DNA from: Rugamonas brunnea
GTDB taxonomy: Bacteria > Pseudomonadota > Gammaproteobacteria > Burkholderiales > Burkholderiaceae_D
DNA: 64,000 nucleotides
Reading direction: 5' to 3'
Assembly (NCBI RefSeq): GCF_014042345.1
Contig: NZ_JACEZT010000002.1
Coordinates: 310,001 to 374,000 of the forward strand
Under the pieces are notes generated by a model. That model did not search any database and was not told the DNA's origin. It saw only the letters and a program-made list of their open reading frames with translations. Shown here piece after piece: positions 21,503-29,587 of the stretch. Numbering within the stretch: the stretch's first letter is position 1; each line of letters starts with the position of its first letter. The translations under genes were made by a program, and so were the position numbers.

Positions 21503-21584
21503 GCGGTGCCAGTGGACGCGGCAGGGGAGTGTAACAACATGTTATTTTTAACAACTGCTGCGTAGCCGGCATATATAGTGAAAA

Positions 21585-22124
21585 ATGGCTCGTGTGCGCG
21601 GCGTCGTCGCGCGGCCTACCGTATTCCTGCTCCCTATGCGACGTCTGGCTCAAGTCTGTGTCGTCATTACCCTGGCCGCTTTCAGCAGCGCGACCTGTGC
21701 CGCGCCGCCAGCCACCTCCGCGCGTGCACCTGGTCCGACGCCAGCACCAGCACCGTCGCTCGCCCAGGCCAGCGGATCAGCCGTCCCTGATCCGTTCGCG
21801 CCCGCCCCCGTCGCCGGCCATCCTCCACTGAGCGACGCCGCCATCCACGAGGCGATCCATGCAACCCTGGTGGAGGCCGATCAGCAGGCTGCCGCCGAAC
21901 GACAGGCTGCGGCCAACAAGCAGATGCAGCCGGGCGTGGCGCCCGGAGGCGTCGTCTATCGTGGCAGCGCGCAGGCCGACGTCCTGTCCGCCGCCTTCGA
22001 CCAGGCCCAGATACCCAGTTGTCTACACGCGGACGGCTTGAAATTCCAGCCGACCTACATCTTCTTCGGCCTGCTGGCATTGCCGTTCGTGGCGGTGGCC
22101 AAATTACGGGGCAAGTGCGACTAG
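21585..22124 (+). CDS. Hypothetical secreted/membrane-tethered protein
   Basis: 179 residues from ATG 21585, or 162 from ATG 21636, which gives a more ordinary signal peptide (MRRLAQVCVVITLAAFSSA); neither has a strong ribosome binding site. A Pro/Ala-rich linker follows (about residues 40-75), then a helical Ala/Gln-rich part. A C-terminal segment DGLKFQPTYIFFGLLALPFV looks like a short membrane helix followed by AKLRGKCD. I do not recognise the family. No neighbour gives a clue except the RNA-like repeats just upstream on the other strand. Confidence 0.65.
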   Translation: MARVRGVVARPTVFLLPMRRLAQVCVVITLAAFSSATCAAPPATSARAPGPTPAPAPSLAQASGSAVPDPFAPAPVAGHPPLSDAAIHEAIHATLVEADQQAAAERQAAANKQMQPGVAPGGVVYRGSAQADVLSAAFDQAQIPSCLHADGLKFQPTYIFFGLLALPFVAVAKLRGKCD

Positions 22125-22246
22125 CGCCATCACCGTCGCAAGGCCTAATCGAAAACGGGGAATAGCGGTGTCGCGCCGACGCATCGTGCCGCGAAAAAAA
22201 AGCCGGCAACGCGTGGCTGATATATGTCGTGGCTGATAAGCGGCGT

Positions 22247-23182
22247 TTATTTTTGCAGCGTGCGGGCCGCCGCGCTGACCTGGTCGCGCAGCCATTTGTG
22301 CTCCGGCGCCTGGTGCACGCGCTCGTGCCATAGCTGGTAAAAGCGCATAGCCGGGAATTTGACGGGCACGGTGAACATCTTGAGCGGCAGATTGCGCTCG
22401 TAGTAGCGCACGAACTGGCGGCCTGTGGTCAGCACCAGGTCGGTCTGGGTCAGCATGTAGGGGATCAGGCCAAAGTAGGCCGATTCCACCATCACATTGC
22501 GCTGCATGCCTTGCGCCTCCAGGTAGGAGTCCACCACGCCGTGGTAGCCGGGCAGCATCTGCGTGGGCCGCACGTGGGGCAGGCTCAGATAATCGGACAA
22601 CGTCATGTCCTCGCTGCCGGTGCGCATCGCGTACGGACAATCGGCCCGCATGGTGCAGATGATGGGGTCCTCGAACAGCTTGGACATGTGCAGGTGCTCG
22701 GGTGGCTCGTCCCAGTTGGCGATGACGAGGTCCATGTCGCCGTCCGACAGCAGGCGGACGTAGTCCGAGCCCGGTCCCAGGCTGTGGATCTTGATGCGGC
22801 TGAGCGGTGAGCCGCGCCGCAGCAGGGCCACCACATTGGGCAGGAACTGGCTGTCCAGGTAATCGGGCGCGGCGATGTGGAACACGCGCGCTTCCTCCTG
22901 CGGCACGAACGGCGTCTTCTTGACGAACAGATTCTCCGTCTCGTCGAGAATGCGCTTGGCCGGCGCCAGCAGGCTCTCGCCATGCTGGGTGGGCACCATG
23001 CCGCGCGCGCCGCGCACCAGCAGCGGATCGCCCGTCAGTTCGCGCAGCTTGCGCAGCGAGGCGGAAATCGACGGTTGCGGTTGATTGAGCTTGAGCGCCA
23101 CGCGCGACACGTTCTTCTCCACCAGCAGCAGATAGAGAATGCGGATCAGGTGCAGGTCCAGGTGTTGCGGCAATGCTGGCAT
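22247..23182 (-). CDS. LysR family transcriptional regulator, divergent from puuD
   Basis: 311 residues. The N-terminal winged helix (about residues 8-67, with VSRVALKLNQPQPSISASLRK) is followed by a LysR substrate-binding domain that resembles the NodD/LinR-like PBP2 subgroup (FHIAAPDYLDSQFLPNVVALL). Its gene faces puuD across a 109-bp gap, the usual LysR arrangement, so it probably controls urate/purine catabolism genes in response to a purine intermediate. The effector is inferred from context only. Confidence 0.92.
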   Translation of the reverse strand: MPALPQHLDLHLIRILYLLLVEKNVSRVALKLNQPQPSISASLRKLRELTGDPLLVRGARGMVPTQHGESLLAPAKRILDETENLFVKKTPFVPQEEARVFHIAAPDYLDSQFLPNVVALLRRGSPLSRIKIHSLGPGSDYVRLLSDGDMDLVIANWDEPPEHLHMSKLFEDPIICTMRADCPYAMRTGSEDMTLSDYLSLPHVRPTQMLPGYHGVVDSYLEAQGMQRNVMVESAYFGLIPYMLTQTDLVLTTGRQFVRYYERNLPLKMFTVPVKFPAMRFYQLWHERVHQAPEHKWLRDQVSAAARTLQK

Positions 23183-23187
23183 GGTGC

Positions 23188-23210
23188 GATATATGTTAGG
23201 CGATATGTTA
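23188..23210. promoter_or_regulatory. Candidate LysR/puuD operator repeats
   Basis: The LysR-puuD gap has two direct elements, GATATATGTTA (23188-23198) and GATATGTTA (23202-23210), followed by AT-rich AATATACTCT. Similar half-sites at about 14-bp spacing suggest a regulator binding site near the LysR start. Confidence 0.35.
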
Positions 23211-23291
23211 AATATACTCTAATCTTCATGTTGCCGGAATCAAATCCGATTATCTTCTGTAAATTCGCCACTCCTCTTACCCAAGGAACGC

Positions 23292-24509
23292 ATGGACGCA
23301 TTTGCCTATCTGATCCCGTATGGCCTTGAGTGGCTCAACCTGATCGTGCGCTGGCTGCACATCATCACCGGCATCGCATGGATCGGTGCCTCGTTCTATT
23401 TCGTCTGGCTCGATAATTCGATCCGTCCGCCCGCGCCGGGGTCCGATCTGGCGAAGAAGGGCGTGTCCGGCGAACTGTGGGCCGTCCACGGCGGCGGCTT
23501 CTACAACCCGCAAAAATACCTGGTGGCGCCGGCCGAACTGCCCAAGGAACTGCACTGGTTCAAATGGGAGGCCTACACCACCTGGCTGTCGGGCATCGCG
23601 CTGCTCACCATCGCCTACTACTTCAACGCCCAGGCCATGATGATCGACAAGCAGGTGGCCGACATCGGAAGCTGGCAGGCGGTCGGCATCGGCGTCGGCA
23701 CGCTGGTCGCCGGCTGGACGGTGTACGATCTGCTGTGCCGCTCGCCGCTGGGCCAGCGCGAGCTGCCGTTCGGGATCGTGATCTTCGCGCTGATCGTCGC
23801 CGCGGCCTACGGCCTGACCCATGTGCTGAGCGGGCGCGCCGCCTACATCCATGTGGGCGCGCTGATCGGCACCATCATGGTCGGCAATGTGCTGATGCTG
23901 ATCATTCCCGGCCAGCGCAAGATGGTCGAGGCCATGCAGGCCGGCGGCCTGCCCGATCCCAAGCACGGCCAGAAGGCCAAGCAGCGCAGCGTCCACAATA
24001 ACTACTTCACGCTGCCGGTGCTGTTCATCATGATCAGCAACCACTACGCGATGACCTACCGGAACGACCACGCCTGGCTGGTGCTGGCCTTCATCATGGC
24101 GGCCGGCGTGTTGATCCGCCACTTCTTCAACCTGCGCCACAAGGGCCGCGTGGAATGGCGTTATCCGGTGGCCGGCGTGGCGCTGCTGCTGGGCGTGGCC
24201 GTGGCCATTGCGCCGCCCGCGCCGGTGGCCGTGGCGCCGTCGGCCGATCCGGCGGCCGCCTTCCAGAAGGTCGAAGCCATCATCGCCCAGCGCTGCGTCG
24301 CCTGCCATTCGGCCCATCCCACCCAGCCCGGCTTCGCCACGGCGCCGCTGGGCATGGTGCTCGACACCGACCAGCAAATCCACCAGAGCGCCGAGAAGAT
24401 CTACAAGCAGGCCGTCCAGCTCAAGGCCATGCCGATCGGGAACCTGACCAACATGACGGACGCGGAGCGGGCCACCATCGCGGCCTGGTACGAAGCCGGC
24501 GCCAAGTAA
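23292..24509 (+). CDS. puuD: Urate hydroxylase PuuD (membrane urate oxidase with cytochrome c domain)
   Basis: 405 residues. Oxidises urate to 5-hydroxyisourate, passing electrons to its own cytochrome c domain. Eight or so hydrophobic segments fill residues 10-320, starting with the PuuD-typical LNLIVRWLHIITGIAWIGASF, with SVHNNYFTLPVLFIMISNHY in the middle. The C-terminal domain carries the heme-binding CVACH (about residues 335-339). ATG 23292 follows CCAAGGAACGC. The genes for hydroxyisourate hydrolase and later steps are not adjacent here, so the rest of the pathway must lie elsewhere. Confidence 0.94.
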   Translation: MDAFAYLIPYGLEWLNLIVRWLHIITGIAWIGASFYFVWLDNSIRPPAPGSDLAKKGVSGELWAVHGGGFYNPQKYLVAPAELPKELHWFKWEAYTTWLSGIALLTIAYYFNAQAMMIDKQVADIGSWQAVGIGVGTLVAGWTVYDLLCRSPLGQRELPFGIVIFALIVAAAYGLTHVLSGRAAYIHVGALIGTIMVGNVLMLIIPGQRKMVEAMQAGGLPDPKHGQKAKQRSVHNNYFTLPVLFIMISNHYAMTYRNDHAWLVLAFIMAAGVLIRHFFNLRHKGRVEWRYPVAGVALLLGVAVAIAPPAPVAVAPSADPAAAFQKVEAIIAQRCVACHSAHPTQPGFATAPLGMVLDTDQQIHQSAEKIYKQAVQLKAMPIGNLTNMTDAERATIAAWYEAGAK

Positions 24510-24539
24510 GCGCGACCCACTATCAAGGAGAACAACGGG

Positions 24540-25772
24540 ATGAGCAATCAAAAGGAACAACTGGCGGCCTGGATCGACGCCCATTTCGACGAGGAAGTGG
24601 GCGTGCTGCAGCAGGTGCTGCGCGTGCCCACCGACACCCCGCCCGGCAACAACGCGCCCCATGCGGACATGGTGGCGGAACTGGTCAAGGCCTACGGCTG
24701 GCAGGCGGAAAAGCACGCCGTGCCCGAGCCGGTGGTGCGCGACTACGGCATGGAAACCATCACCAACCTGATCGTGCGCCGGCCCTACCAGCCGGGCGGG
24801 CCCACGGTGGCCCTGAACGCGCACGGTGACGTGGTGCCGCCGGGCGACAACTGGACCTATCCACCGTACGGCGGCGTGATCGACAACGGCTACATCTACG
24901 GCCGCGCGGCCGCCGTCTCCAAGTGCGACTTCGCCACCTACATCTTCGCCGTGCGCGCGCTGGAAGCGCTGGGCGTGCCGCTCAAGGGCGGGCTGGAACT
25001 GCACTTCACGTATGACGAGGAGTTCGGCGGCTTGCTGGGACCGGGCTGGCTGCTGCAGCAGAAGCTGACCAAACCGGACTTCGTGATCGCGGCCGGCTTC
25101 AGCTACAACATCGTCACCGCGCACAACGCCTGCCTGCAACTGGAGATCACCGTGCACGGCAAGTCCGGTCACGGCGCCATGCCGGAGACGGGCCACGATG
25201 CGCTGCAAGCGGCCACCAAGATCCTCAACGCCATCTATGGCCAGCTGCCGGAACTGAAGAAGGTCAAATCGCAGGTGCCCGGCATCGACTCGCCCACCAT
25301 GCTCGTGGGCCGCATCGACGGCGGCACCAACACCAACGTGGTGCCCGGCAAAGTGGTGATGAAGCTGGACCGCCGCATGATCCCCGAGGAAGATCCGGTG
25401 GCGGTGGAGGGGCAGGTGCGCGCGTTGATCGAAGACGCCGTGCGCGGCGAACCGGGCATCCGCATCGAGATCAAGCGCCTGCTGTTGTCGCACGCGCTGC
25501 GCCCGCTCCCCGGCGGCGAACGGCTGGTAGCCAACTTGCAGCGGAACGCCAAAACCGTGATCGGCGAAGATATCCCGGCCCAGGGCACGCCGCTGTACGC
25601 GGATGCGCGCCTGTACGGCGAGCAGGGCATCCCGGCCGTGCTGTACGGTGCAGGCCCGCGCACCGTGCCCGAGTCGAACGCCAAGAAAGCGGACGAACGG
25701 CTGCTGCTGGAAGATTTGCGCAAGGCGACCAAGGTGGTGGCGATGACGCTGTTCGATTTCCTGGCCGCTTAA
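24540..25772 (+). CDS. M20 family metallohydrolase (ArgE/DapE type), purine-locus member
   Basis: 410 residues. M20 signatures: NAHGDVVPPG with first metal histidine near residue 95, an acidic Y-x-E-E motif in HFTYDEEFGGLLG, the dimerisation-domain VHGKSGHGAMPETGHDAL, and a DGGTNTNVVPGKV segment. The usual GDxRGA-type second-ligand segment reads GRAAAVSKCD. Enzymes of this class cleave peptide, carbamoyl or acyl amide bonds. It is 30 bp downstream of puuD with a GGAGAAC ribosome binding site, so a substrate from purine or ureide degradation is plausible but not proven. Confidence 0.88.
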   Translation: MSNQKEQLAAWIDAHFDEEVGVLQQVLRVPTDTPPGNNAPHADMVAELVKAYGWQAEKHAVPEPVVRDYGMETITNLIVRRPYQPGGPTVALNAHGDVVPPGDNWTYPPYGGVIDNGYIYGRAAAVSKCDFATYIFAVRALEALGVPLKGGLELHFTYDEEFGGLLGPGWLLQQKLTKPDFVIAAGFSYNIVTAHNACLQLEITVHGKSGHGAMPETGHDALQAATKILNAIYGQLPELKKVKSQVPGIDSPTMLVGRIDGGTNTNVVPGKVVMKLDRRMIPEEDPVAVEGQVRALIEDAVRGEPGIRIEIKRLLLSHALRPLPGGERLVANLQRNAKTVIGEDIPAQGTPLYADARLYGEQGIPAVLYGAGPRTVPESNAKKADERLLLEDLRKATKVVAMTLFDFLAA

Positions 25773-25853
25773 CGTCATTCCCGCGTAGGCGGGAATCCAT
25801 GCGTCGCGGCAGCCATTGGCGCCGTATGGATCCCCACTTTCGTGGGGATGACG
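25773..25853. repeat. 81-bp palindromic dispersed-repeat-like element
   Basis: The ends CGTCATTCCCGC and GTGGGGATGACG are imperfect inverted repeats; an inner pair ATCCATGCG/CGTATGGAT continues the dyad, so the whole element folds into a long interrupted hairpin. The GTCATTCCCGC...GGCGGGAATCC end resembles widespread beta/gammaproteobacterial small palindromic repeats (NEMIS/REP-like). It abuts the M20 stop codon and may also act as a terminator-like RNA structure. Confidence 0.7.
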
Positions 25854-25896
25854 CCTCTAGCCATTTTTAGAGGAAATCGCGGCCGCTTGTCGTATC

Positions 25897-27210
25897 ATGC
25901 ATGCTGGACTCAGCCTGAGAGTGACCGTGCACAGATACGAACTGATCAGCTGTCATGACTGCGGCAAGCTGCACCGCCGCCACCCGCTCGCGCCGCGCCA
26001 GAAGGCGCGTTGCGTGCGCTGTCGTTCTGTTCTCTATCGCGGCATCGCTTCCGATGCCAACCGCATGGCGGCGCTGGTGCTGGGCGCCGTGGTCACCTTC
26101 CTCATCGCCCAACTTTCCCCCATCGTCGCGCTCGAAGTGAATGGCCAGCGCTCCAGCGCCACGCTGCTGGGCGCCATTCATGTGCTGTGGAACGAGAACA
26201 TGCAGGTGGTGGCGGCCATCGTCTTCCTGTGCACCTTGTTGCTGCCGGCCGTGGAACTGGGCTGCCTGTTGTACGTGACCCTCAGCCTGCGCGCCGGCCT
26301 GCATCCGCCCGGCCTGCACCGGCTGCTGCGCATCGTGCGCGCCGCGCGCCACTGGGGCATGACGGAAGTGCTGATGATCGGCATCCTGATCACCGTCGTC
26401 AAGATGACCAGCCTGGCGCAAGTGGAGCCCCAGCCCGGCCTGTTCGCCTTCGGCGCGCTCACGCTGATGCTGGCCATCGTCACCGCGTTCGACCCGCGCA
26501 TCCTGTGGCACCTGGCCGACGAGCAGGCCCGCGCGCGCGGCGCCGCGCTGCCCGCGCCCGCTTCCGTGCTGGCGGGCCGCGCGCCCGCGCTTACCTGCCA
26601 TGCGTGCGGGCTGGTGTCCCTGGACCGGGGCAGGCATCAACAACGGCGCCAGCACTGCCCACGCTGCGGCGCCGTCCTGCACCGGCGCCGGCCCGACAGC
26701 GTGGCGCGCACCTGGGCGTTGCTGCTGGCCGCCGCCATCCTCTATATCCCAGCCAACCTGCTGCCGGTGATGTACACCCACTCGCTGTTCGGCAAGGAGG
26801 ACGACACCATCATCAGCGGCGTGATCTACTTCTGGCACAGCGGCTCGCCGGCGCTGGCGGCCATCATCTTCATCGCCAGCATCGTGGTGCCCGTGCTGAA
26901 GCTGGCCGCGCTGTCGCTGCTGGCGTGGACGGCGCAGCGCCGCTCGCGCTGGCGGCCGTTGCAGCGCACCGTGTTGTACCGCGTGGTGGAACTGGTGGGC
27001 CGCTGGTCCATGCTCGATATTTTCGTCATCACGCTGACGGTGGCGCTGGTGCGCTTCCAGACGCTGGCCGTGATCACGGCGGGACCCGGCGCGCTGGCCT
27101 TTTGTGCGGTGGTGGTGCTGACCATGCTGGCATCGATGCAGTTCGATCCGCGCCTGATCTGGGATCATCTTGGAGTGAATGGAGAAACCGATGGAAGAAA
27201 CCGGCCCTGA
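25897..27210 (+). CDS. pqiA: Paraquat-inducible protein A (inner-membrane PqiA, two domains)
   Basis: 437 residues, or about 427 from a GTG at 25927; the start is uncertain. Two homologous PqiA halves, each opening with a zinc-ribbon-like motif (CHDCG...CVRC near the N-terminus; CHACG...CPRCG near residue 232) and each followed by four hydrophobic helices. Conserved phrases are NRMAALVLGAVVTFLIAQLSP and ILYIPANLLPVMYTHSLFG. PqiA anchors the PqiB MCE channel in the inner membrane for lipid exchange between the envelope membranes. It overlaps pqiB by 32 bp, and the order pqiA-pqiB-pqiC is kept. Confidence 0.93.
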   Translation: MHAGLSLRVTVHRYELISCHDCGKLHRRHPLAPRQKARCVRCRSVLYRGIASDANRMAALVLGAVVTFLIAQLSPIVALEVNGQRSSATLLGAIHVLWNENMQVVAAIVFLCTLLLPAVELGCLLYVTLSLRAGLHPPGLHRLLRIVRAARHWGMTEVLMIGILITVVKMTSLAQVEPQPGLFAFGALTLMLAIVTAFDPRILWHLADEQARARGAALPAPASVLAGRAPALTCHACGLVSLDRGRHQQRRQHCPRCGAVLHRRRPDSVARTWALLLAAAILYIPANLLPVMYTHSLFGKEDDTIISGVIYFWHSGSPALAAIIFIASIVVPVLKLAALSLLAWTAQRRSRWRPLQRTVLYRVVELVGRWSMLDIFVITLTVALVRFQTLAVITAGPGALAFCAVVVLTMLASMQFDPRLIWDHLGVNGETDGRNRP

Positions 27211-28816
27211 CGCCGAGCATGGCGATGTCCACCTGCCGGCGCCCGTGGTGGAAAAGGCCAGCCGCTGGCTGCCCTCGCTGGTGTGGCTGGTGCCGCTGCT
27301 GGCGGCGCTGATCGGCGCCACGCTGGTGATCAAGTCGATACTGGACCAGGGCCCTACGGTGGTGGTCAGCTTCCGCACGGGCGACGGACTGGAACCGGGC
27401 AAGACCAAGGTCAAATTCAAGGATGTCGATATCGGCCTGGTACGCGCCATCTCGCTCTCGCCCGACCTGTCGAAAGTGCTGGTGACGATCGACATGAGCA
27501 AAGAAGCGAAGCGCTTCACGGCCGAGGACACGCGCTTCTGGGTGGTGCGCCCGCGCGTGGGCGCGAGCGGCGTGTCGGGCCTGGGCACGCTGCTGTCGGG
27601 GGCCTACATCGGCGTGGACGCGGGCAAGTCGGCCGTCACGCGCGACGAGTTCACGGGACTGGAACGGGTGCCGCAGGTGACGGGCGACCAGAAAGGCCGC
27701 CAGTTCACGCTGCACGGCGAGAGCCTTGGCTCGATCGATGTCGGCTCACCGGTGTTCTACCGCCGCATCCAGGTCGGCCAGGTGATCGGCTTCGACCTGG
27801 ACGACCAGGGGAACGGCGTGAGCATGACAGTGTTCGTCAACGCGCCCTACGATCGTTACGTGGGCCAGAACACGCGCTGGTGGCATGCCAGCGGTGTGGA
27901 TGTGCGGCTCGACTCGAACGGCTTCAAGCTCAACACGCAGTCGCTGACGGCGCTGCTGGTGGGTGGCATCGCGTTCGAATCGATCAGCGGCCAGAAGCCG
28001 GAGGCAGAGGCGCCGGCGGGCGCCAATTTCCTGCTGGCGTCTGACCAGGCCAGCGCCATGCGCGAGCCGGACGGGCTGCCGATTACCACCGTGCTGTATT
28101 TCGACCAGTCGCTGCGCGGGCTGTCGCCGGGAGCGGCGGTGGACTTCCGGGGCATCGTGCTCGGTGAGGTGCGTTCCGTCGGCGTCGAATACGACCCGGT
28201 CAAAAAGAGCTTCCGCATGCCCGTCACGGTGGACATGTATCCCGAGCGGCTGGGCAAGCGCTTCCAGCAGGCGATGGCGGCCGATCCTGACCGCAACGCC
28301 GGCCAGGCCGTGCTGGAGCGCATGGTGAGCCGTGGCCTGCGGGCCCAGCTGCGCACGGGGAATCTGCTGACGGGTCAACTGTACGTGGCGCTGGACTTCT
28401 TCCCGAAAGCGCCCGACGTGAAGCTGGACGTGAGCCAGTATCCGATGGTGATGCCGACCGTGCCCAATAGCCTCGATGAACTGCAGACCCAGATCGCCAG
28501 CATCGCCCACAAGCTCGATCAGGTGCCGTTCGCGGAAATCGGCGCCAACCTGCGCGACACGCTCAAGAGCGCCGACAACCTGTTCAAGCAGGTCGATGCG
28601 CAGTTGATGCCGGAAATGAAGCAGACGCTGGGCGCCGCCCGCCAGACCTTCGGCACGGCCGAAGTGCTGCTGCAAAAGGACTCGCCGGTGCAGTCCGATT
28701 TGCGCGAAGCCTTGCAGCAGTTGACGCAAACGCTGCAATCGCTGAACGCGCTGTCGGACTACCTGGAGCGCCACCCCGAGGCGCTGATACGCGGCAAACA
28801 AGGAGAACGCAAATGA
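27179..28816 (+). CDS. pqiB: Intermembrane transport protein PqiB (MCE domain protein)
   Basis: 545 residues. One N-terminal transmembrane helix (about residues 32-53) is followed by three MCE/MlaD repeats, recognisable by the PTVVVSFRTGDGLEPGKTKV, HGESLGSIDVGSPVFYRRIQ and YFDQSLRGLSPGAAVDFRGI openings. A C-terminal helical needle (about residues 430-545) is predicted to form the periplasm-spanning tube. ATG 27179 lies within pqiA and a second ATG 12 bp later is possible. It ends in an ATGA overlap with pqiC. Confidence 0.95.
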   Translation: MEKPMEETGPDAEHGDVHLPAPVVEKASRWLPSLVWLVPLLAALIGATLVIKSILDQGPTVVVSFRTGDGLEPGKTKVKFKDVDIGLVRAISLSPDLSKVLVTIDMSKEAKRFTAEDTRFWVVRPRVGASGVSGLGTLLSGAYIGVDAGKSAVTRDEFTGLERVPQVTGDQKGRQFTLHGESLGSIDVGSPVFYRRIQVGQVIGFDLDDQGNGVSMTVFVNAPYDRYVGQNTRWWHASGVDVRLDSNGFKLNTQSLTALLVGGIAFESISGQKPEAEAPAGANFLLASDQASAMREPDGLPITTVLYFDQSLRGLSPGAAVDFRGIVLGEVRSVGVEYDPVKKSFRMPVTVDMYPERLGKRFQQAMAADPDRNAGQAVLERMVSRGLRAQLRTGNLLTGQLYVALDFFPKAPDVKLDVSQYPMVMPTVPNSLDELQTQIASIAHKLDQVPFAEIGANLRDTLKSADNLFKQVDAQLMPEMKQTLGAARQTFGTAEVLLQKDSPVQSDLREALQQLTQTLQSLNALSDYLERHPEALIRGKQGERK

Positions 28817-29505
28817 GGTCCAAGTCCCCGGCGCACCGCTTCGTGGCAACACCGTCATCCGTCATGCGGATGCATTCGGCGCCGGGCGCAGTGGCGCTGG
28901 CGTTGGCGACGATGGCAACGATGGCGGCGCTGGCCGGCTGTGCCAGCCCGCCGCCCGAACATTTCTACAGCTTGAGTAGCGGCTTGCCGGCCGCGCCGCA
29001 GGCGGCCACCGGGACAGCCGCCGAACGCGCCGCCGCCGCGCCATACTTTATCGAAGTGCTGGCGCCCAGCGTGCCGCCGCAGGTGGCCCGCAGCCAGATG
29101 GTGATCACATCCGGCGCCGGACGTGTCGACTTGCTGGAGCAGGAACGGTGGGCCGCGCCGCTGGCGTCGGAATTGGGCCAGGCCTTGTCGCTGGCGTTGA
29201 CGGCGCGGCTGGGTGCGATCGACGTGTTCCGCACGCCCACGCCCGAGCATGCGTCCATCTACCGCATCAGCACCAGCGTGCAGCGCTTTGAATCGGCGCC
29301 CGGGCAGTACGCTTTGCTGGACGTGGTGTGGAGCGTGCGGCTGGCCGGCAGCCCGAAGGTGCTGACCTGCCGCAGCGAACTGCGGGAGCCGGTCGCACCA
29401 GGATACGACGCGCTGGTGGAAGGCCACCGTCGCGCCCTCGGCAGGTTGGCCGACGCCATCGGCGCGGCCGTCCAGCGCGTGGCCAGCGGTGGCGCCGGCT
29501 GCTAA
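28813..29505 (+). CDS. pqiC: PqiC family outer-membrane lipoprotein
   Basis: 230 residues; the long N-terminus ends in the lipobox LAGC (C near residue 43), giving a lipoprotein of about 188 residues that starts CASPPPEHFYSLSSG, the family's typical mature N-terminus. The middle shows the ABC-transport-auxiliary fold (FIEVLAPSVPPQVARSQMV, then YRISTSVQRFESAPGQYALLDVVW). PqiC docks the PqiB needle at the outer membrane. Starts 28855 or 28864 inside the frame would give shorter signal peptides, but ATG 28813 is coupled to the pqiB stop. Confidence 0.92.
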   Translation: MRSKSPAHRFVATPSSVMRMHSAPGAVALALATMATMAALAGCASPPPEHFYSLSSGLPAAPQAATGTAAERAAAAPYFIEVLAPSVPPQVARSQMVITSGAGRVDLLEQERWAAPLASELGQALSLALTARLGAIDVFRTPTPEHASIYRISTSVQRFESAPGQYALLDVVWSVRLAGSPKVLTCRSELREPVAPGYDALVEGHRRALGRLADAIGAAVQRVASGGAGC

Positions 29506-29580
29506 AAACCGGGGTCAGGTCATGCCGTCACGCAATCACGCAAAATGTCATTGCGTGACGGCATGACCTGACCCCGGTTT
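29506..29580. repeat. Perfect 31-bp inverted repeat (75 bp in total)
   Basis: Arms 29506-29536 and 29550-29580 are exact reverse complements, beginning AAACCGGGGTCAGGTCATGC, around a 13-base loop CACGCAAAATGTC. It fills almost the whole gap between the pqiC stop and the end of the convergent LysR gene. GGGGTCAG-type palindromes recur in Oxalobacteraceae genomes, often near REP-type elements. It may double as a bidirectional terminator, although T-tracts are only three bases long. Confidence 0.85.
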
Positions 29581-29587
29581 AAGGCGA

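Larger units (their letters stand above)
21171..21520. repeat. Tandem duplication of a ~160-180 bp intergenic unit
   Basis: The segments 21171-21352 and 21353-21520 are diverged copies of one unit: both run from an A-tract and terminator hairpin, through CCAATTCTT, GAGTTGGAGGAGACA, TTATGCTGC and CCAATAAGCATTATT, to GTCTGATG/TATCTGATG and TGGACGCG. The region fills a gap of about 440 bp without an ordinary gene. Confidence 0.85.

Noticed and set aside
23277..25778. A minus-strand open frame of 833 codons opposite puuD and the M20 gene
   Set aside because: It mirrors two well-supported plus-strand genes, has a His/Gln/Gly/Arg-rich low-complexity composition typical of GC-rich antisense frames, and matches no domain I know.
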